Shown piece after piece: positions 32,933 to 44,639 of a DNA stretch of 64,000 bases (positions are counted from its first letter, which is position 1; the number at the start of each line of letters is the position of its first letter). The stretch comes from Cyrtodaria siliqua. Taxonomy: Eukaryota; Mollusca; Bivalvia; Adapedonta; Hiatellidae. The notes beneath the pieces were generated by a model, which was not told the origin of the DNA, ran no database searches, and saw only the letters and a program-made list of their open reading frames with translations. The stretch covers positions 248,001 to 312,000 of the forward strand of contig JAWPHD010000240.1 of NCBI GenBank assembly GCA_037043455.1, read 5' to 3'. The translations under genes and the position numbers were made by a program.

Positions 32933-33233
32933 CAGAGCTACAGATAAGCAGGGTATTTGCTTAAATACCCAATTAAAAATGCCAAAATACCCAATTAAAA
33001 TGCAAATTAAGCAATATATTGGGTTGTTGAAGGGACACCCAGTCACCTTATATAAAGCCTATTGAAAAGAAGTTGCTTTTTTGTATACAATATTAATTAG
33101 TGCAATGCCACCCCAGAACAATGTCGCAAACTTCTATTGTTTTATTATACCCAATTGAAATCATAAAATACCCAATTAAATAAATACTGATGGGTAAATA
33201 CCCAGCTGATCAAAAAGCTTATCTGTAGCTCTG
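32933..33233. mobile_element. hAT-like MITE abutting the foldback element (301 bp)
   Basis: Perfect 17 bp TIRs CAGAGCTACAGATAAGC and GCTTATCTGTAGCTCTG. Flanked on both sides by tatatt. The interior is rich in taaatacccaattaaa repeats. Confidence 0.8.
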
Positions 33234-33399
33234 TATATTGGATTTTTTGAAGCCCCTATCCCACACTCCACACAGAGGATAAAAACATATTACACACAAT
33301 TTTAAAAACAAATTGACCCCACTTATCCTCCCCCACCCCCACCATCCACACACACAAACAGAGGATAAAAACATATTCAACACAATTTTAAAAACAAAC

Positions 33400-33720
33400 A
33401 AGTTGTGTATGTCGATTTGGCGTCAAAATTGGCCTCGTATTCCCGGAGTTATGGCCCTTTTTCCTCAAATTTTACATTGAAATATCTTGTATGTCTGTCT
33501 CCTCCCACAGTTTCCAACCGATTGTTTCGAAACCTTACAGGATGCTTACCTATGATGTGAAGATATGCATGTTGATTCCGCTTTAACATTGACCCGATGT
33601 TATCGGAGTTACGGCTGTTTTTCAAATTTTATGTATGCGGATTGTTTCTAGTTGGGGCATCCATGTCCCATGGACACATTTCTAGTTTTAAATATAAATT
33701 TGTTTAAAGTCACACTACAT
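33400..33720. repeat. Dispersed repeat A (ends in tgtcccatggaca)
   Basis: ttggcgtcaaaattggcc, ggagttatggccctttttcc, ctcccacagtttccaaccga, tttcgaaaccttacaggat and catgtcccatggacacattt. Further copies at 35280-35870, 36125-36165 and 59325-59525. The first copy lies directly upstream of DDIAS exon 1. Confidence 0.75.
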
Positions 33721-33760
33721 GTACTATTTATTTACAGGCTTAGTGGAATGTCGTTGATCG

Positions 33761-33879
33761 ATGTCAGAAAGAAGACTGTTGATACTTGCCGTGGTGACAG
33801 ATTTACACGATGTTTCCGTCACGTATCCAAGTTGTCAGCGCTGTTGCAGTAAACTCTTGGTGGACACTATAACTCAAAG
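33761..33879 (+). CDS. DDIAS: DDIAS exon 1 (first coding exon)
   Basis: ATG at 33761, in-frame TGA at 33755. Encodes MSERRLLILAVVTDLHDV and SVTYPSCQRCCSKLLVDT, the latter matching the YPSCxxC block of DDIAS. Donor GTTGGC; two leftover bases (ag) take the first g of exon 2 to make Arg. A pyrimidine-rich acceptor (TTTACAG at 33731-33737) just upstream suggests that the 5' UTR is spliced from an upstream non-coding exon. Confidence 0.85.
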
Positions 33880-36800
33880 GTTGGCATGTTAATTCATCCC
33901 TCTTTCTCATACAGTCATACAAGCATAAACATAAGGTCTTACTTGAGCTGATTTTTTGTGTCGCCTGCGTAGCATGGCAGACACTGAGGGATCATTTTGT
34001 CATCCGTCACACTTTAACCTCAACCTAACCTTGACCATAACTTGAAAAGTATTTGACCTATGTTCATAAAACTTTTCATCTTCATTTTAATTCAAGGAAT
34101 GTTGTTAAACATGTCCAATAACTCTTTCATTTTGGCAGAGTTATGCCCCGTTCCGTAAAACATCAATTCTGCAAAAACTTCAATCTGCAACCTAACCAAG
34201 CCGAAATTAGCACACGGCAGACGACACAAGTGTTCCGTGTAACAGTTCTAGTTGTTATATTTCACGAACCCAAGTGAATGAAATAGTAAGATAATTCAAC
34301 GAGTTCCATATTTTTCATACAAAATGAATTTGAATGTAAGATTCCTTTCACCAGTTGACATCATTTTTTTGAACAATTTACTAAAATATGGAGTAACTAG
34401 CTGTATAAAAAAATACAATCAAGCCCCCCACATATTATCATTCAGCATTGCATGATGTCATCGATGTTATTACACATGGTTATATTTAAGAAATAAAATC
34501 TTTACAGCGGGTTTATATTGTCCCAGATTAATACCTGGTGGACATGACTTAAAGTCCATCGATACCAAGGGCCACAGGCATGCAGTTTTGATGTGTTTCG
34601 TGTCCCAAACACCAGGTTTTCATCTCACACAATATAAACCACTGGAAATATATTATTTCTTATCTGACATGGACATTTTGTTGAAAGATTGCACAAAATA
34701 CAAATTCTTGCAACTTACAATTTACATCTCTCAACATCAAACGAGAAGAATATACATCTTCAACATATTCAAATGTGTTGTTGGAACACAGCGTCTCTTA
34801 AAATAACGCATTCCTTTGCATTTTTGTTTTGCATCTGGTGTTTAAAATGATGTCTCAGTGATTAACATGTTTTCTGGCATTTAAGTCTTAATGGTTGACC
34901 TACGTGACATCAGAGGTGTTATATAGGATTTTTAAAACCTCCCCAATAACCAATCGGCATTGAGTATTTTAATAAACCATGTAAGATATCAAATAGAATA
35001 TGTCGTTATGAAACAGCATTGAGGTCAGTTGATAAATAAATACAATTTGAGGCAGAGTTTCACAGTCTGTTGTTCTTGCAGGTTTCATTGTATAAAGTGT
35101 GGAACTAACTGTATCCAGAAGTCTGTACAATGGCGATACAGGCTGGTGGTCTCGGTGTCCGACGGTTCAACGCTCGGCAAGCTGGTTGTGTTTGGTCGGA
35201 CTTTAGATGGATTCTTTGGAAAGTCTGCGACTGATTTCCGTAGGTTAGTAAATAATGTAAATTTAGAATAACTATTATTAGTTATTATGCCCCCACCACG
35301 GAATGGTGAAGGGGCATACAGCGATGGCCTTGTCTGTCCGAGTATCCGTCCGTCCTGAGAAGTTTGTGTGTCTATCTCCTCCCACAGTTTTACACCGATT
35401 GTTTCAAAACTTTACAGAATGCTTACCTGTGATGAGAAGATATGCATGTTGATTCGTTGTCAAAATTGACCTAGAATAACCGGAGTTACAGTCGTCAAAT
35501 CTTACATTAAAATATCGTGTGTCTATCTCCTCTCCTCGCACTGTTTTCATGTTTTAGTTTTACCTATAATGATGTAAAGATGTGCATGTCGATCCAGCGT
35601 CAAAATCCACCTTGTAGTACCGGAGTTACAGCCCTTTTTTCACCAATTTTTACGCTAAAATATCTTGTGTGTCTATCTCTTCGCACAGTTTTCAACCAAT
35701 TGTTTCGAAACTTTACAGGATGCTTACCTATGATGTCAAGATGTGCATATCAGCATCAAAATCCACCTTGTGTTACCGTAACAGCCCTTTTTTATTAAAT
35801 TATAAGCTTTTCGCTGATTGTTTTTAGTGGGGGTGTCCGTGTCCCATGGACCCATTTCCAGTTTATTTTTGTTTCTAAGCAATTTCTGGATATTTAAAGA
35901 TTGCTAGAGCTGTGTATTGACAGATCGCTTACGATGCGATACATATTGCGATATGGACAGACGCTTAAACAATTAGTGTAGGGGTAATATTAATGCTGTT
36001 ACGATTAACGTCAAAACAAGACTCCGCATCTTTCAAACTTCACACATGGTTACTTATATATGCCAGCAGTATGAGTATGAAAGACCTTGAACTACCTTTC
36101 GGAAATTATTTTCTGCAACTGACAGCACTAAAGTGGGGGCATCTATGTCCCATGGACACATTTATCAATACAATTTAATTTGTACATGTTTTTATATCCA
36201 ACATTCTATTGTAGGTGTCTGAATGACCTTTAATTGACTTTTTACTGCAATTAATATGTGAAAATAAATGCTTGACTTGTTGATATTTTAGGAGTCTGGA
36301 TGACCTTGAGCAGACTGGTTACCCGTCAGAATCTCTGTTAATGGAAGCTTTGAATAAGACCTTCTATGGCAAATATTTCTACTTCGGTTTCAAATTGACT
36401 GGTTCCATGACCTCAAGTTCTTCTCCAAATCTTAGTGATGTTTTGAAGACAGACAGCAATAAAGGGTTAAGTCAATTTGATAGCTCTTCCAGTTTTGAAA
36501 ATTCTCATGCTCTGGCTTATCAGATGCTTGCTAGCAACAACGGGGTATATGCCACTGTTACTGATCACATGAGGTTTGGAGTGAAAAGGATGAGGACAGC
36601 CCATCTTAAAGACACAAGTACCGCAAAAAGATCTTGTTTAGAAAATAATGAGCAACTAAAAGTGCCATTGGGGACGCACAGTCTGTCAAGAAATCTGAGC
36701 ACTGAGCAAAACTCATCAATATTTTGTAGAACGATGTCTTTTAATTCCAAGCAAGAGTCGGTACTCTTTAGTTTTGAAAACAGTTCAAGTTTTAATAATT

Positions 36801-39800
36801 CTAAATCTGCTTCAAGTCTGTCGGCTTGCTCTTTCAACAGAAGTGCAGAAAACACTGCAACAGATGTGTTAAAATCTAATCATACAGAAGACATCACTGA
36901 CACAGCTGAAGATGACGTGATGCTGAAAGAATGGGAAAACTCATTTCATTCTACCTTTGATTGCGATGAGAACAAGAAAGTAAAACAGGCAATGAATAAT
37001 TTTGAAAACAAACTTATTTCTTCGCATGAATTTTGTACTCCGATAAATGTCATTTTATCGCAATGCAATTCAACGTTTAGTCAGTTACCAGTTTCTCAAA
37101 AACTGAACTTCGATGATTCTTACGACAGTAATACTTCAAATACTTGCAGTAGAGTTGATAAGGAATTGAGAAAAAGAGAAGTAACGTTTTCACAAAGATT
37201 CTTCACGAGTCAGAATGTAAAGGAAAAGTCGGTATTCTCTGTAGGTGAACTTGAGGGCAATAAAATAAATGTACAGGAAAACCACACAGAGAAAAATGTT
37301 GCAAACAAGACATGTGATGCCACGGATACAAATGCTTCCCTGTCTGATTCTGTTGATGATGAATTATTTCTTCAGGCTTTTCTGAATGATGCTGGAGTAA
37401 CTTCACAGTTGGAAATGTGTATTAAAAACGGTGAGTTTAAACACCAAGCAGGGAACATAACTAATGGTGGAACAGCTGAAGGAAGCAGAGATACCAATAT
37501 TGTAGACACAACAGTCCATAGTGATAAGACATGCGTCTCTAGTGATAAGTCAAGCATCCATAGTGATAAGACAAGCATCCATAGTGATAACAGAACAGTC
37601 CATAGTGATAATAGAACAGTCCAAATTGATAACAGAACAGTCCATAGTGATAACAGAACAATCCGTAGTGATAAGATGGCTGTCCATAGTGATAAGGCAA
37701 CAGTCCATAGTGATAAGACAATGGTCCTTAGTGATAAGAGACCAGTCCATAGTGATGAGACAGCAGTCCACAGTGACAAGATAACAGTCCATAATGATAA
37801 GACAATAGTCCTTGGTGATAAGAGAACAGGCCATGGTGATAATCCAACAGCCTTAAGTGATAAAAGAACAGTCCGTAAACAAATTATAGACACCGTTGTT
37901 AATGATTCAAACAAAACTGTCGCTGTTAACAAGATATGTAAAGAGGATTCGGAAAAATTATTTGAGAAACAGGAAACAAGTATTACAGATGGAGCTGAAC
38001 CAACAGATTCTCTGATGCAGCAACATGAAAAGGAATATTTGAATATGCCAGAATCAGAAGGTCTTGAAACTTTCTTCAATTCACAGTTTGAAGAAGAAAT
38101 AAGTTTCACTGCTTTTGATCAAACTAAAATAATTGAGCTTGCAGGGAATAGTGTAAAAGGTTTTCAGGATGACTCTGTTATTGATAATGTTGATGAAATG
38201 AAAGAATGCTTTATTTATGTATCAAAACAGTTAAGTAACAGTAGTAACATAAATTTCAATGTCACAGACTTGGGAAAAAAGGGACATGAAGTGCAGTGTG
38301 TAATTGAAGATGTGAATCTACCTGAATCTGAGGATCTGGAAACTTTTTTCGATTTAGTTAACAATGATATAGAAAGAAATGATTTCAAGCTTTGCTCTTC
38401 GAATTTCGGAAGTAGAAAAACAGCAATACATAATGGTATTGCAAATCTCAGGGATAGAAAGGATACAAGTCATAGAACTACTGGTGTTGATGAAAATAAT
38501 GTTATTGAACAAGCAAATGGTAAAAACAGGAAACATCAGGGGAATACCTCTATTAAGAAAAGTCATGATTTACCAAATTCAGAAGACCTAGAAGACTTTC
38601 TAAACGACATATCGGATGAGTTTAAAGAAACCAATTCACCAGAATATGGAAATAGCATGTTGAAATCATTTGAAACTCAACAAAGCGTGCTCCCTGAAAA
38701 GCTCATAATTAATAATAGGGGTTGTAATGCACTCAAGAACAGTGTTACTGATGACAAAAAAAGTTTGCAAGATTCTACAAATCTTGAAGATTATTTTGCA
38801 GAATTGTCAATAGTTGTAGATCTTGATGAAGTTAAAGAAGACAATAATGGTATCCAAGATGGACATATAGTTTCTAAGGATGAACGCAAGACTCCAGTAT
38901 CACATTCAAATGATGTAAAATCTATCAGACTTAGCCGAATTTCAACAAACTCAATGATTAATGAAGACTGTTCGTCTTTAAGTGCAGAAATGAGCAAAGA
39001 CACACAACAGAACCCTTCTCCTAACCTAAAAGGTGATTATTTGGTCAAAATGAATGGTCACACTGAAGATGTAGAAATGACACATTTAAAAGTTTTAGAC
39101 ACCGAGAATGAGGACTTAATAAATCATACACCCCATTATAACAACTCAAAATTAAATGTTCACAGTGACTTTTTTTCCGACAGCAGTTTTGAGATACCTG
39201 ATGAGGATGAAGATCTAAATGAAGCCATACTGAGTTGTCATAGTGACATATTTGGAGACTCGATGAATAATAGCAAGCCTGGACCAGCTCAAAGCAAACT
39301 GTACATGTGTATGTTTTCAAAGAAGTTGACAGCAAAGAATGCTACTGAAAAGGGCAAACAAGCCAATACTGAAACACCGCCCGTCAGAATGGATACTAAA
39401 GCTAGTAATACTCCAATAATGAACATGTCAGAAGACCTGTTCGACCTGTCAAATATGAATATCAACACTGAGGTCAGTACTTCTGCTGGTGAAGTGAGAA
39501 CACCCATCTTGAATGGTTTGTTCTCTCAATTCGGAAGTGGTAACAGTGCCAGTGAGTTTGAGTTGAGTAAAAGACTATTTGATACCTCCACACCGGGGTT
39601 AAATCAGTGTATTTTAGATAGTCAAGAGCTTGAAGATGCTTCTAAAAATGTAGATGAAAATAAAGCCATGTTTACTGATAATGGTGGAAGGAGAACAAAA
39701 TCCAGACGAGTTAAGTTTGACCAGAGACTTAGAAGAGTGAGTTCGTGCCATTTAATGGACATAAAGATGCGATTGAATAGTGCAAGCCCACTACTCACGT

Positions 39801-40936
39801 CGGAAAAGCTACCTACCCGCAAAACATGTTTAAAACAAAAGTCTTCTATAGGAAGATTCAATGAAAGTTCTTCAAAAAATAAAGCCATTTTGAAACAAAT
39901 CATTGTGGAAGATGTAACAGATAAATCCATAAAAGTAGTAGATGATGAGTCGGAAAATGGGAGAAAGGATACAAAATGCGATAGTTCTGGTGCACAGTTG
40001 GATATGGATAATAGTAATTGGATGGTGGATTCATTTGGATCCCAAGATTTATTTAGCCCTAGTCCAGTATTAGCAAACAGGGTTCGTAGAAATATGTTTA
40101 AATTAAACATTGAAAGATCTGCTGTTGAGAATGTGAGTTGTAGAGAAGTTGGTAAAAGTAGGACAATGCAAGGAAATGGAAAGCAAAACACTAATGAAAA
40201 TACAAACGTTCAGACACCAGATCTGTGGGGCGATGAATCCGCTTCGTTTCTCGTCTGTGCTGATGTTGTTGTCCCGTCATCTGACAACTCTGGTGTACAG
40301 AAAATGGAGCAGATTAAAAACAGTATGAGTAAAAAAAAAATCACAATTACTTCAAAAATAAACATTAAGCCAACAGATACACACAACAATGATCATCGTC
40401 ATTTTCCTAAACCTGATAAAACGCAACTTGGGACTGTATGTAAAGCAGAGGAAAATATTTTTGTAACTACGCCAGACATTTTCAGTCCAGAATGTGCTGT
40501 TTATCATCACAAAAAATCGGCTTTTCAAATAGCATTGGACAAACAAAATAAGGAAAATATTCAAGGCAGCCAGACTGGGGAACCAGTAAAAGAGGAGACA
40601 AAAAAGAAGAAAATATGGTTCCCATCCAAAGGTTCAGTAAACTTTCAAAGAAGACTGGTTCTCAAATGTTTGGTGAACAATACTCCAAACTGTGACTCAA
40701 ACTCTTCCTCAGTAAGACCACCTAATGCTGCCTCAACAGACAATAACCAGTCAAAAACTTTGAACAAAACTTCACTAAATGGTGGAGATAAAGAGAAACA
40801 AAACTTTGTGGAAGATTCACCAGATATATTTGGTGACAGCCCTCTAGTAGAGACAGGAAATGTTGTCTGTGATAATTTAAGCGTACAAAATGTGCCCTTG
40901 GGAACAAGTGATCTATGTAAGAAATTGTTCTTTTAA
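33761..40936 (+). CDS. DDIAS: DDIAS (noxin) homologue, complete, three exons, 1641 aa
   Basis: Exons 33761-33879, 35082-35243 and 36292-40936, all GT/AG and phase-matched; 4926 nt including the TAA stop. In vertebrates DDIAS is a DNA-damage-response factor that suppresses apoptosis. Residues 1-160 form the conserved part: VTYPSCQRCCSKLL with Cys25/Cys28 and HCIKCG with Cys43/Cys46 (a zinc ribbon as in the RPA1 C-terminal OB fold), then RYRLVVSVSDGS, VVFGRTLDGFFGKSATDFRR and LAYQMLASNNGVYATVTD. The remaining ~1480 residues look disordered and Ser/Asn/Asp-rich. They carry a 7-residue tandem repeat (about 502-621), repeated acidic blocks of the SEDLETFF type and repeated PD(I/L)(F/W)GD motifs up to the C-terminus. 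Human DDIAS is about 1000 aa, so this one is much longer. The start ATG is chosen because an in-frame TGA lies two codons upstream. Confidence 0.88.
33950..34255. repeat. Dispersed repeat B in DDIAS intron 1
   Basis: gtgtcgcctgcgtagcatgg, aacctaaccttgaccataa, cttgaaaagtatttgac and tcattttggcagagttatg; reverse complement of the family at 7690-8225. Confidence 0.7.
34508..34632. mobile_element. Small hairpin MITE in DDIAS intron 1
   Basis: ggtttatattgtccc...acctggtg pairs with caccaggt...acaatataaacc over ~125 bp. Confidence 0.6.
35082..35243 (+). CDS. DDIAS: DDIAS exon 2 (second CxxC and OB-fold strands)
   Basis: Acceptor TTCTTGCAG, donor CGTAG|GTTAGT. Encodes FHCIKCGTNCIQKSVQWR, YRLVVSVSDGSTLGKLVV and FGRTLDGFFGKSATDFR. 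The pattern Y-x-L-x(10-15)-V-x-VFG-x(4)-FFG-x-(S/T)AT matches DDIAS/RPA1-type OB folds. Confidence 0.9.
35280..35870. repeat. Dispersed repeat A, tandem copies in DDIAS intron 2
   Basis: Opens with ttatgcccccaccacggaat and gaaggggcatacagcgatgg, then three ~180 bp units (atctcctcccacagtttt, ttacagaatgcttacctg, ccggagttacagccctttt) and ends at gtccgtgtcccatggacc. Confidence 0.75.
36292..40936 (+). CDS. DDIAS: DDIAS exon 3 (4.6 kb terminal coding exon)
   Basis: Acceptor TGATATTTTAG. First residues (R)SLDDLEQTGYPSESLLME lead into ALNKTFYGKYFYFGFKL, the end of the OB fold, then the long low-complexity tail. The frame is open without interruption to the stop at 40934-40936 (final residues SDLCKKLFF). 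A single giant last coding exon is also how vertebrate DDIAS is built. No canonical AATAAA was seen close downstream. Confidence 0.88.
37509..37875 (+). repeat. In-frame 21 bp minisatellite inside DDIAS (TVHSDKT units)
   Basis: About 17 tandem copies of a 21 bp unit, consensus acagtccatagtgataaga plus ca, encoding variants of TVHSDKT. Substitutions are common (HSDN, LSDK, HNDK, RSDK), but the 21 bp period stays exact, so the reading frame is preserved. Confidence 0.9.
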
Positions 40937-41063
40937 AGTATATATTTGATATTGAATTGTGTTTGTTAAAATGAAATTCACAAACAAGTGATCTATGTAA
41001 GACATTGTTCTTTTAAAGTATATATTTGATATTGAATTGTGTTTGTTAAAATGAAATTCACAA
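40904..41063 (+). repeat. 80 bp tandem duplication across the DDIAS stop codon
   Basis: The last 11 codons, the stop and ~47 bp of 3' UTR (from acaagtgatctatgtaag) are repeated once immediately downstream, beginning at 40984. Only one or two mismatches are visible (aagaaattg versus aagacattg). The second copy lies after the stop and is untranslated. Confidence 0.9.
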
Positions 41064-41279
41064 ACACCCAAAATATATAAATCATAATACACATGAAAGC
41101 TTACTAGGTTTGTTTTATGTTTAATTTGCTCTTGGACATTTTAATATGAATGTCATAACGATTGCAGTTCTATTACAAGTTTGCTTGAAGTTGGTAAACC
41201 TTTTCGCTTTACCTCCGATTTTCAACCGCATTAAAAAAAAATCGCCCCTTTAAACTTCATACTCGATGTTAAAATACAG

Positions 41280-42160
41280 CTAGATAAGAAGCACCAGAAT
41301 TACGGGCCTTGCGACATCCGTCCCTCCATCTGTAAACTTTGTTTGTGGAGACTCCTCATCTGAAAGTACTTGATCGATTTTCATGAAACTTTACAGGAAT
41401 GTTGCCCATAAGTAATAAGTTGATTCTAGCAAAAATTTCAGGTTGATGTGAAATCTAAGTTCGCCGCCTCAGCTAAAAACAGATTTTTAAAAAATATTGT
41501 AGCGACTACTCTGAATCTGTAAGTGATCTGGGACCTTTATAAAAATGATCAGCATGACATAATGTTGGTCCTTGGCGAAAGTCATTCTGATTCTATATCA
41601 AACATGGCCGCCAGCAGACATCATTGTTTACATAGAGTTATATAGGAAAAACTTGTGACGAGTACTCCTCTGAAACTATGTGATGAATTTTCATGAAACA
41701 TTAAGGGAATGTTGCTCTTGATGTCTAGTTACTTCTAAGTAAAAATCAAGTAGGACGAAATTACTACTCAGAAACCATAAAGCGTATTGATTAGGGACCT
41801 TTACCAAATTGATTGGCATGACATGTAGTTGGCCCTAAGCAAAATTCATTTTGATTTGGTATCAAACTTGATGAATATTCATGAAACTTTACAGGAATGT
41901 TGCTCTTGATGTCTAGTTGTTACTAAATAAAGATCAGGTCTGTCTGAACTTCAAGATGTCAGACAACTGTAAGGGCTGCTTGAACTTCAAACATGCCTCC
42001 TCCAAAATTGGCCACAAAAAAAAAAATTGTATTGTTTAATGATTAACAAACACTGATCCTTCAAATAATGACAAACATATGAAAAGTTATGATACCATTC
42101 CAAGATCTAGCTGTTCAGATCTTCAGGAGAGCATTTCAAGGTCATGGACCGTTTTTAGCT
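41280..42160. repeat. Inverted, diverged copy of the 20.7-24.3 kb satellite family
   Basis: tttcatgaaactttacagga, atgttgctcttgatgtctag, catggccgccagcagacatc and tgtagcgactactctgaa are the reverse complement of the array units. Ends at ttttagctctagtagagctt, the hairpin terminus. Confidence 0.75.
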
Positions 42161-42164
42161 CTAG

Positions 42165-43140
42165 TAGAGCTTATGGGATGACGAGTTGTCCGGCGTCCGG
42201 CAACTTTTGCCTTGTGAACACTCTAGTGCCTTCATTATTAATCGGATCTTAACGAAACTTGGCCAGTGTCTTTATATCAAGGAAAGCTCGAACAAGAAAG
42301 AAAGCCAGCCAGATCGGATTAGTTTCAACGGAGTTATGGCCCTTGTTTTGCTGAAAAATGTCATATTAAGCCTTGTCTTCCTTGTGACCACTCTAGCACC
42401 TTCATTTATTATTTGAATTTTACCACACTTGCACAGATTGTTAATATCAATAAAAACTCAGACAAGTTCGAAAACTAGCCAGATCGGATTAGTAACATCA
42501 GAGTTACGGCCCTTGATTTGCTGAAAAATGTCTTATTCTGACTTGTGAACACTCTAGCACCTTCATTTATTATTTGATCTTTAAAGAACTTGCACAGATT
42601 GTTAATATCAATAAAAGCTCGGACCAGTACGAAAAACAGCCAGATCGGATCAGTAACACCAGGGTTATGGCTCTTGATTTATGGTCCTTAAAATGCTGTA
42701 TTTTGCCTCGTTAAGATGATAAGGCTTTCACTTTGCTAAACTTTTCCAGGTTGCTAATATCAATGAAAGCTTGGACAAGTTCGACAACCAGTCTAATTGG
42801 ATTATTAATACCAGAGTTATGGCCCTTGATTTAGTTAAAAATGCTGTATTTTGCCTTAAAACGATAGGGCCTTCATTTGGCTGGATTTTTGATCATCAGT
42901 ATCAAGCCTAGTTGTGCAAATTGTCACCGTGTTCCGGTTGAATGATATTGGCAGAGATAGCCCTTTAAGGGTTTTAGTACTAACACTTTGTCTGGACTAG
43001 TTCTCATGAACCCTTGGCTGGATTTCAACGAAAATTTGCAGGAATGATTAGTAAAAAGCCTAGTTGTGCATATCAATATCATGTTCTCCACCACAGACTC
43101 CATATAGCCAGTAGAGCGAATACAGGCTGTCTTGGGCCTC
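42165..43140. repeat. Tandem repeat, ~180 bp unit, about five copies
   Basis: gaacactctagcaccttcat, aacttgcacagattgttaat, atcaataaaagctcggac, cagccagatcggattagtaa and agagttatggcccttgattt recur every ~150-180 bp. Related inverted units at 48110-48600. Confidence 0.75.
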
Positions 43141-43301
43141 TTATGTTAATTTTAAAAATGCTTTGTTTTGCTTCGTTAGCATTCTAACTCTCGTTTTTAA
43201 TCTGATCTTTACCATGATTTGGCATATTGTTGAAATTATCTAAACTCTGACAAGTTCGTAAAGTAGCCACATCTCACTAGAAACAGCAGAGCTATGGCCT
43301 A

Positions 43302-44413
43302 AGGCCAAATACAATTATACCTGTGTTTACTGTAACATTGCTGAAAAAAATAGGGTAGGTAGGTAGGCATTTTATTTTATTTTATTTTTTTATTTTATTT
43401 TTTGACGAAGTTACATTTAAGGTGGCGATGAGCTTTGATGAATGGGAAAATGTGGTATTTTAAAAACTACAATAGATAACAGTATGAAATTGTGTATGTT
43501 TTATTGTTTCCCGAAAGGCCTGGTAACAACTGGCTCTTTTCCCAGTGATCTCCAGTGGGCCTGACATGTTATGAGTGACTTGACTTCCATGCTCTTCCTG
43601 AATACCGGTATATGACCGTCAGGAAGGATGGGGGACTCACAGGTGTAGTCAAATTCTGCGGTTGACATACATGTAACCAAGAGCAGTTCTTGCCTCCCAG
43701 ACAGCTGAAAAAATATTCAAAGTTATAATGTCAAATGTTAATTGACCATTTGAATAGTTTTGTAAAAGTGTTGACTTACATGTACATGTATATTACTTCT
43801 CTAACATCAGAAAGTAATAAATATTTATAAATTTCTCATGTTAGTTATTATGAGCCTATACTGAGGTTGAGTTTAGAAAATTATTATGGAACGACATACT
43901 TCTTGAAGAAGTTATAATGCAGTATAGTAGTCGATGCCAATGCTTAGTGCTGAGAAGCAAGTAAACATATGCACATTAATATTACTGTTTTAGAAACAAA
44001 CTTACGACAGGTGGCCGGGATATCGGGGCATTTACCGACCTGTGGTACTTGTCAAACAATTCAACAATCGATTCTTTATGGAGAGTGCACGCCATAACAT
44101 TAGCGCTTCCATGTGCTGACATTTTTGAAACTGTACAGCCAATCAGCACTGGGAGACGCTATTTTGACTGTTTTATACCAGTCCTGTGCACAGTATACCG
44201 TGCAATTCACACTCTTTCAAAACCGCACCGCGAAATTGAAAATTGCACCGTGATCGCATGAACATTATTATTTTTTCAACATTTTTTTTTTTTCAATATT
44301 TTTTTTTTATTTTTTTTAAAAAAAAAAAATTCAATAAAATAAAAAGGAGTCGGGGGTGTTTTCAGAGGGTCGGTCGGGTTACAGTAAACTCTGGTATAAT
44401 TTTATTTGGCCTA
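43302..44413. mobile_element. MITE of the GGCCAAATAAAA family (~1.1 kb)
   Basis: Left AGGCCAAATACAATTATACC then TGTGTTTACTGTAAC; right GTTACAGTAAACTCTGGTAT then AATTTTATTTGGCCT. TIRs of about 35 bp with few mismatches; subterminal taggtaggtagg and ggtcggtcgggt. Confidence 0.8.
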
Positions 44414-44639
44414 ATTGATAAAACTACAACATTTTGCGTAGAAAAAACGTTCCATCTTACATCTGCTATTTAAACTTTTTGGTCGGAATGTTGATATCAA
44501 GAACAGCTCAGATAATTTAAAAACCAGCTTTATCAGATTAGTTTATCAGAGTTATTGCCCTTTTTTAATTAAAAATGCTAAGTTTTGCTTTGTTAATGCT
44601 ATCTGCTTCATTTTTGGGTAGAATGGCACTTTGTTCATT

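Noticed and set aside
37372..38109. 245-codon frame on the minus strand opposite DDIAS
   Set aside because: Shadow of the 21 bp coding repeat and its surroundings; the plus strand is the supported gene.
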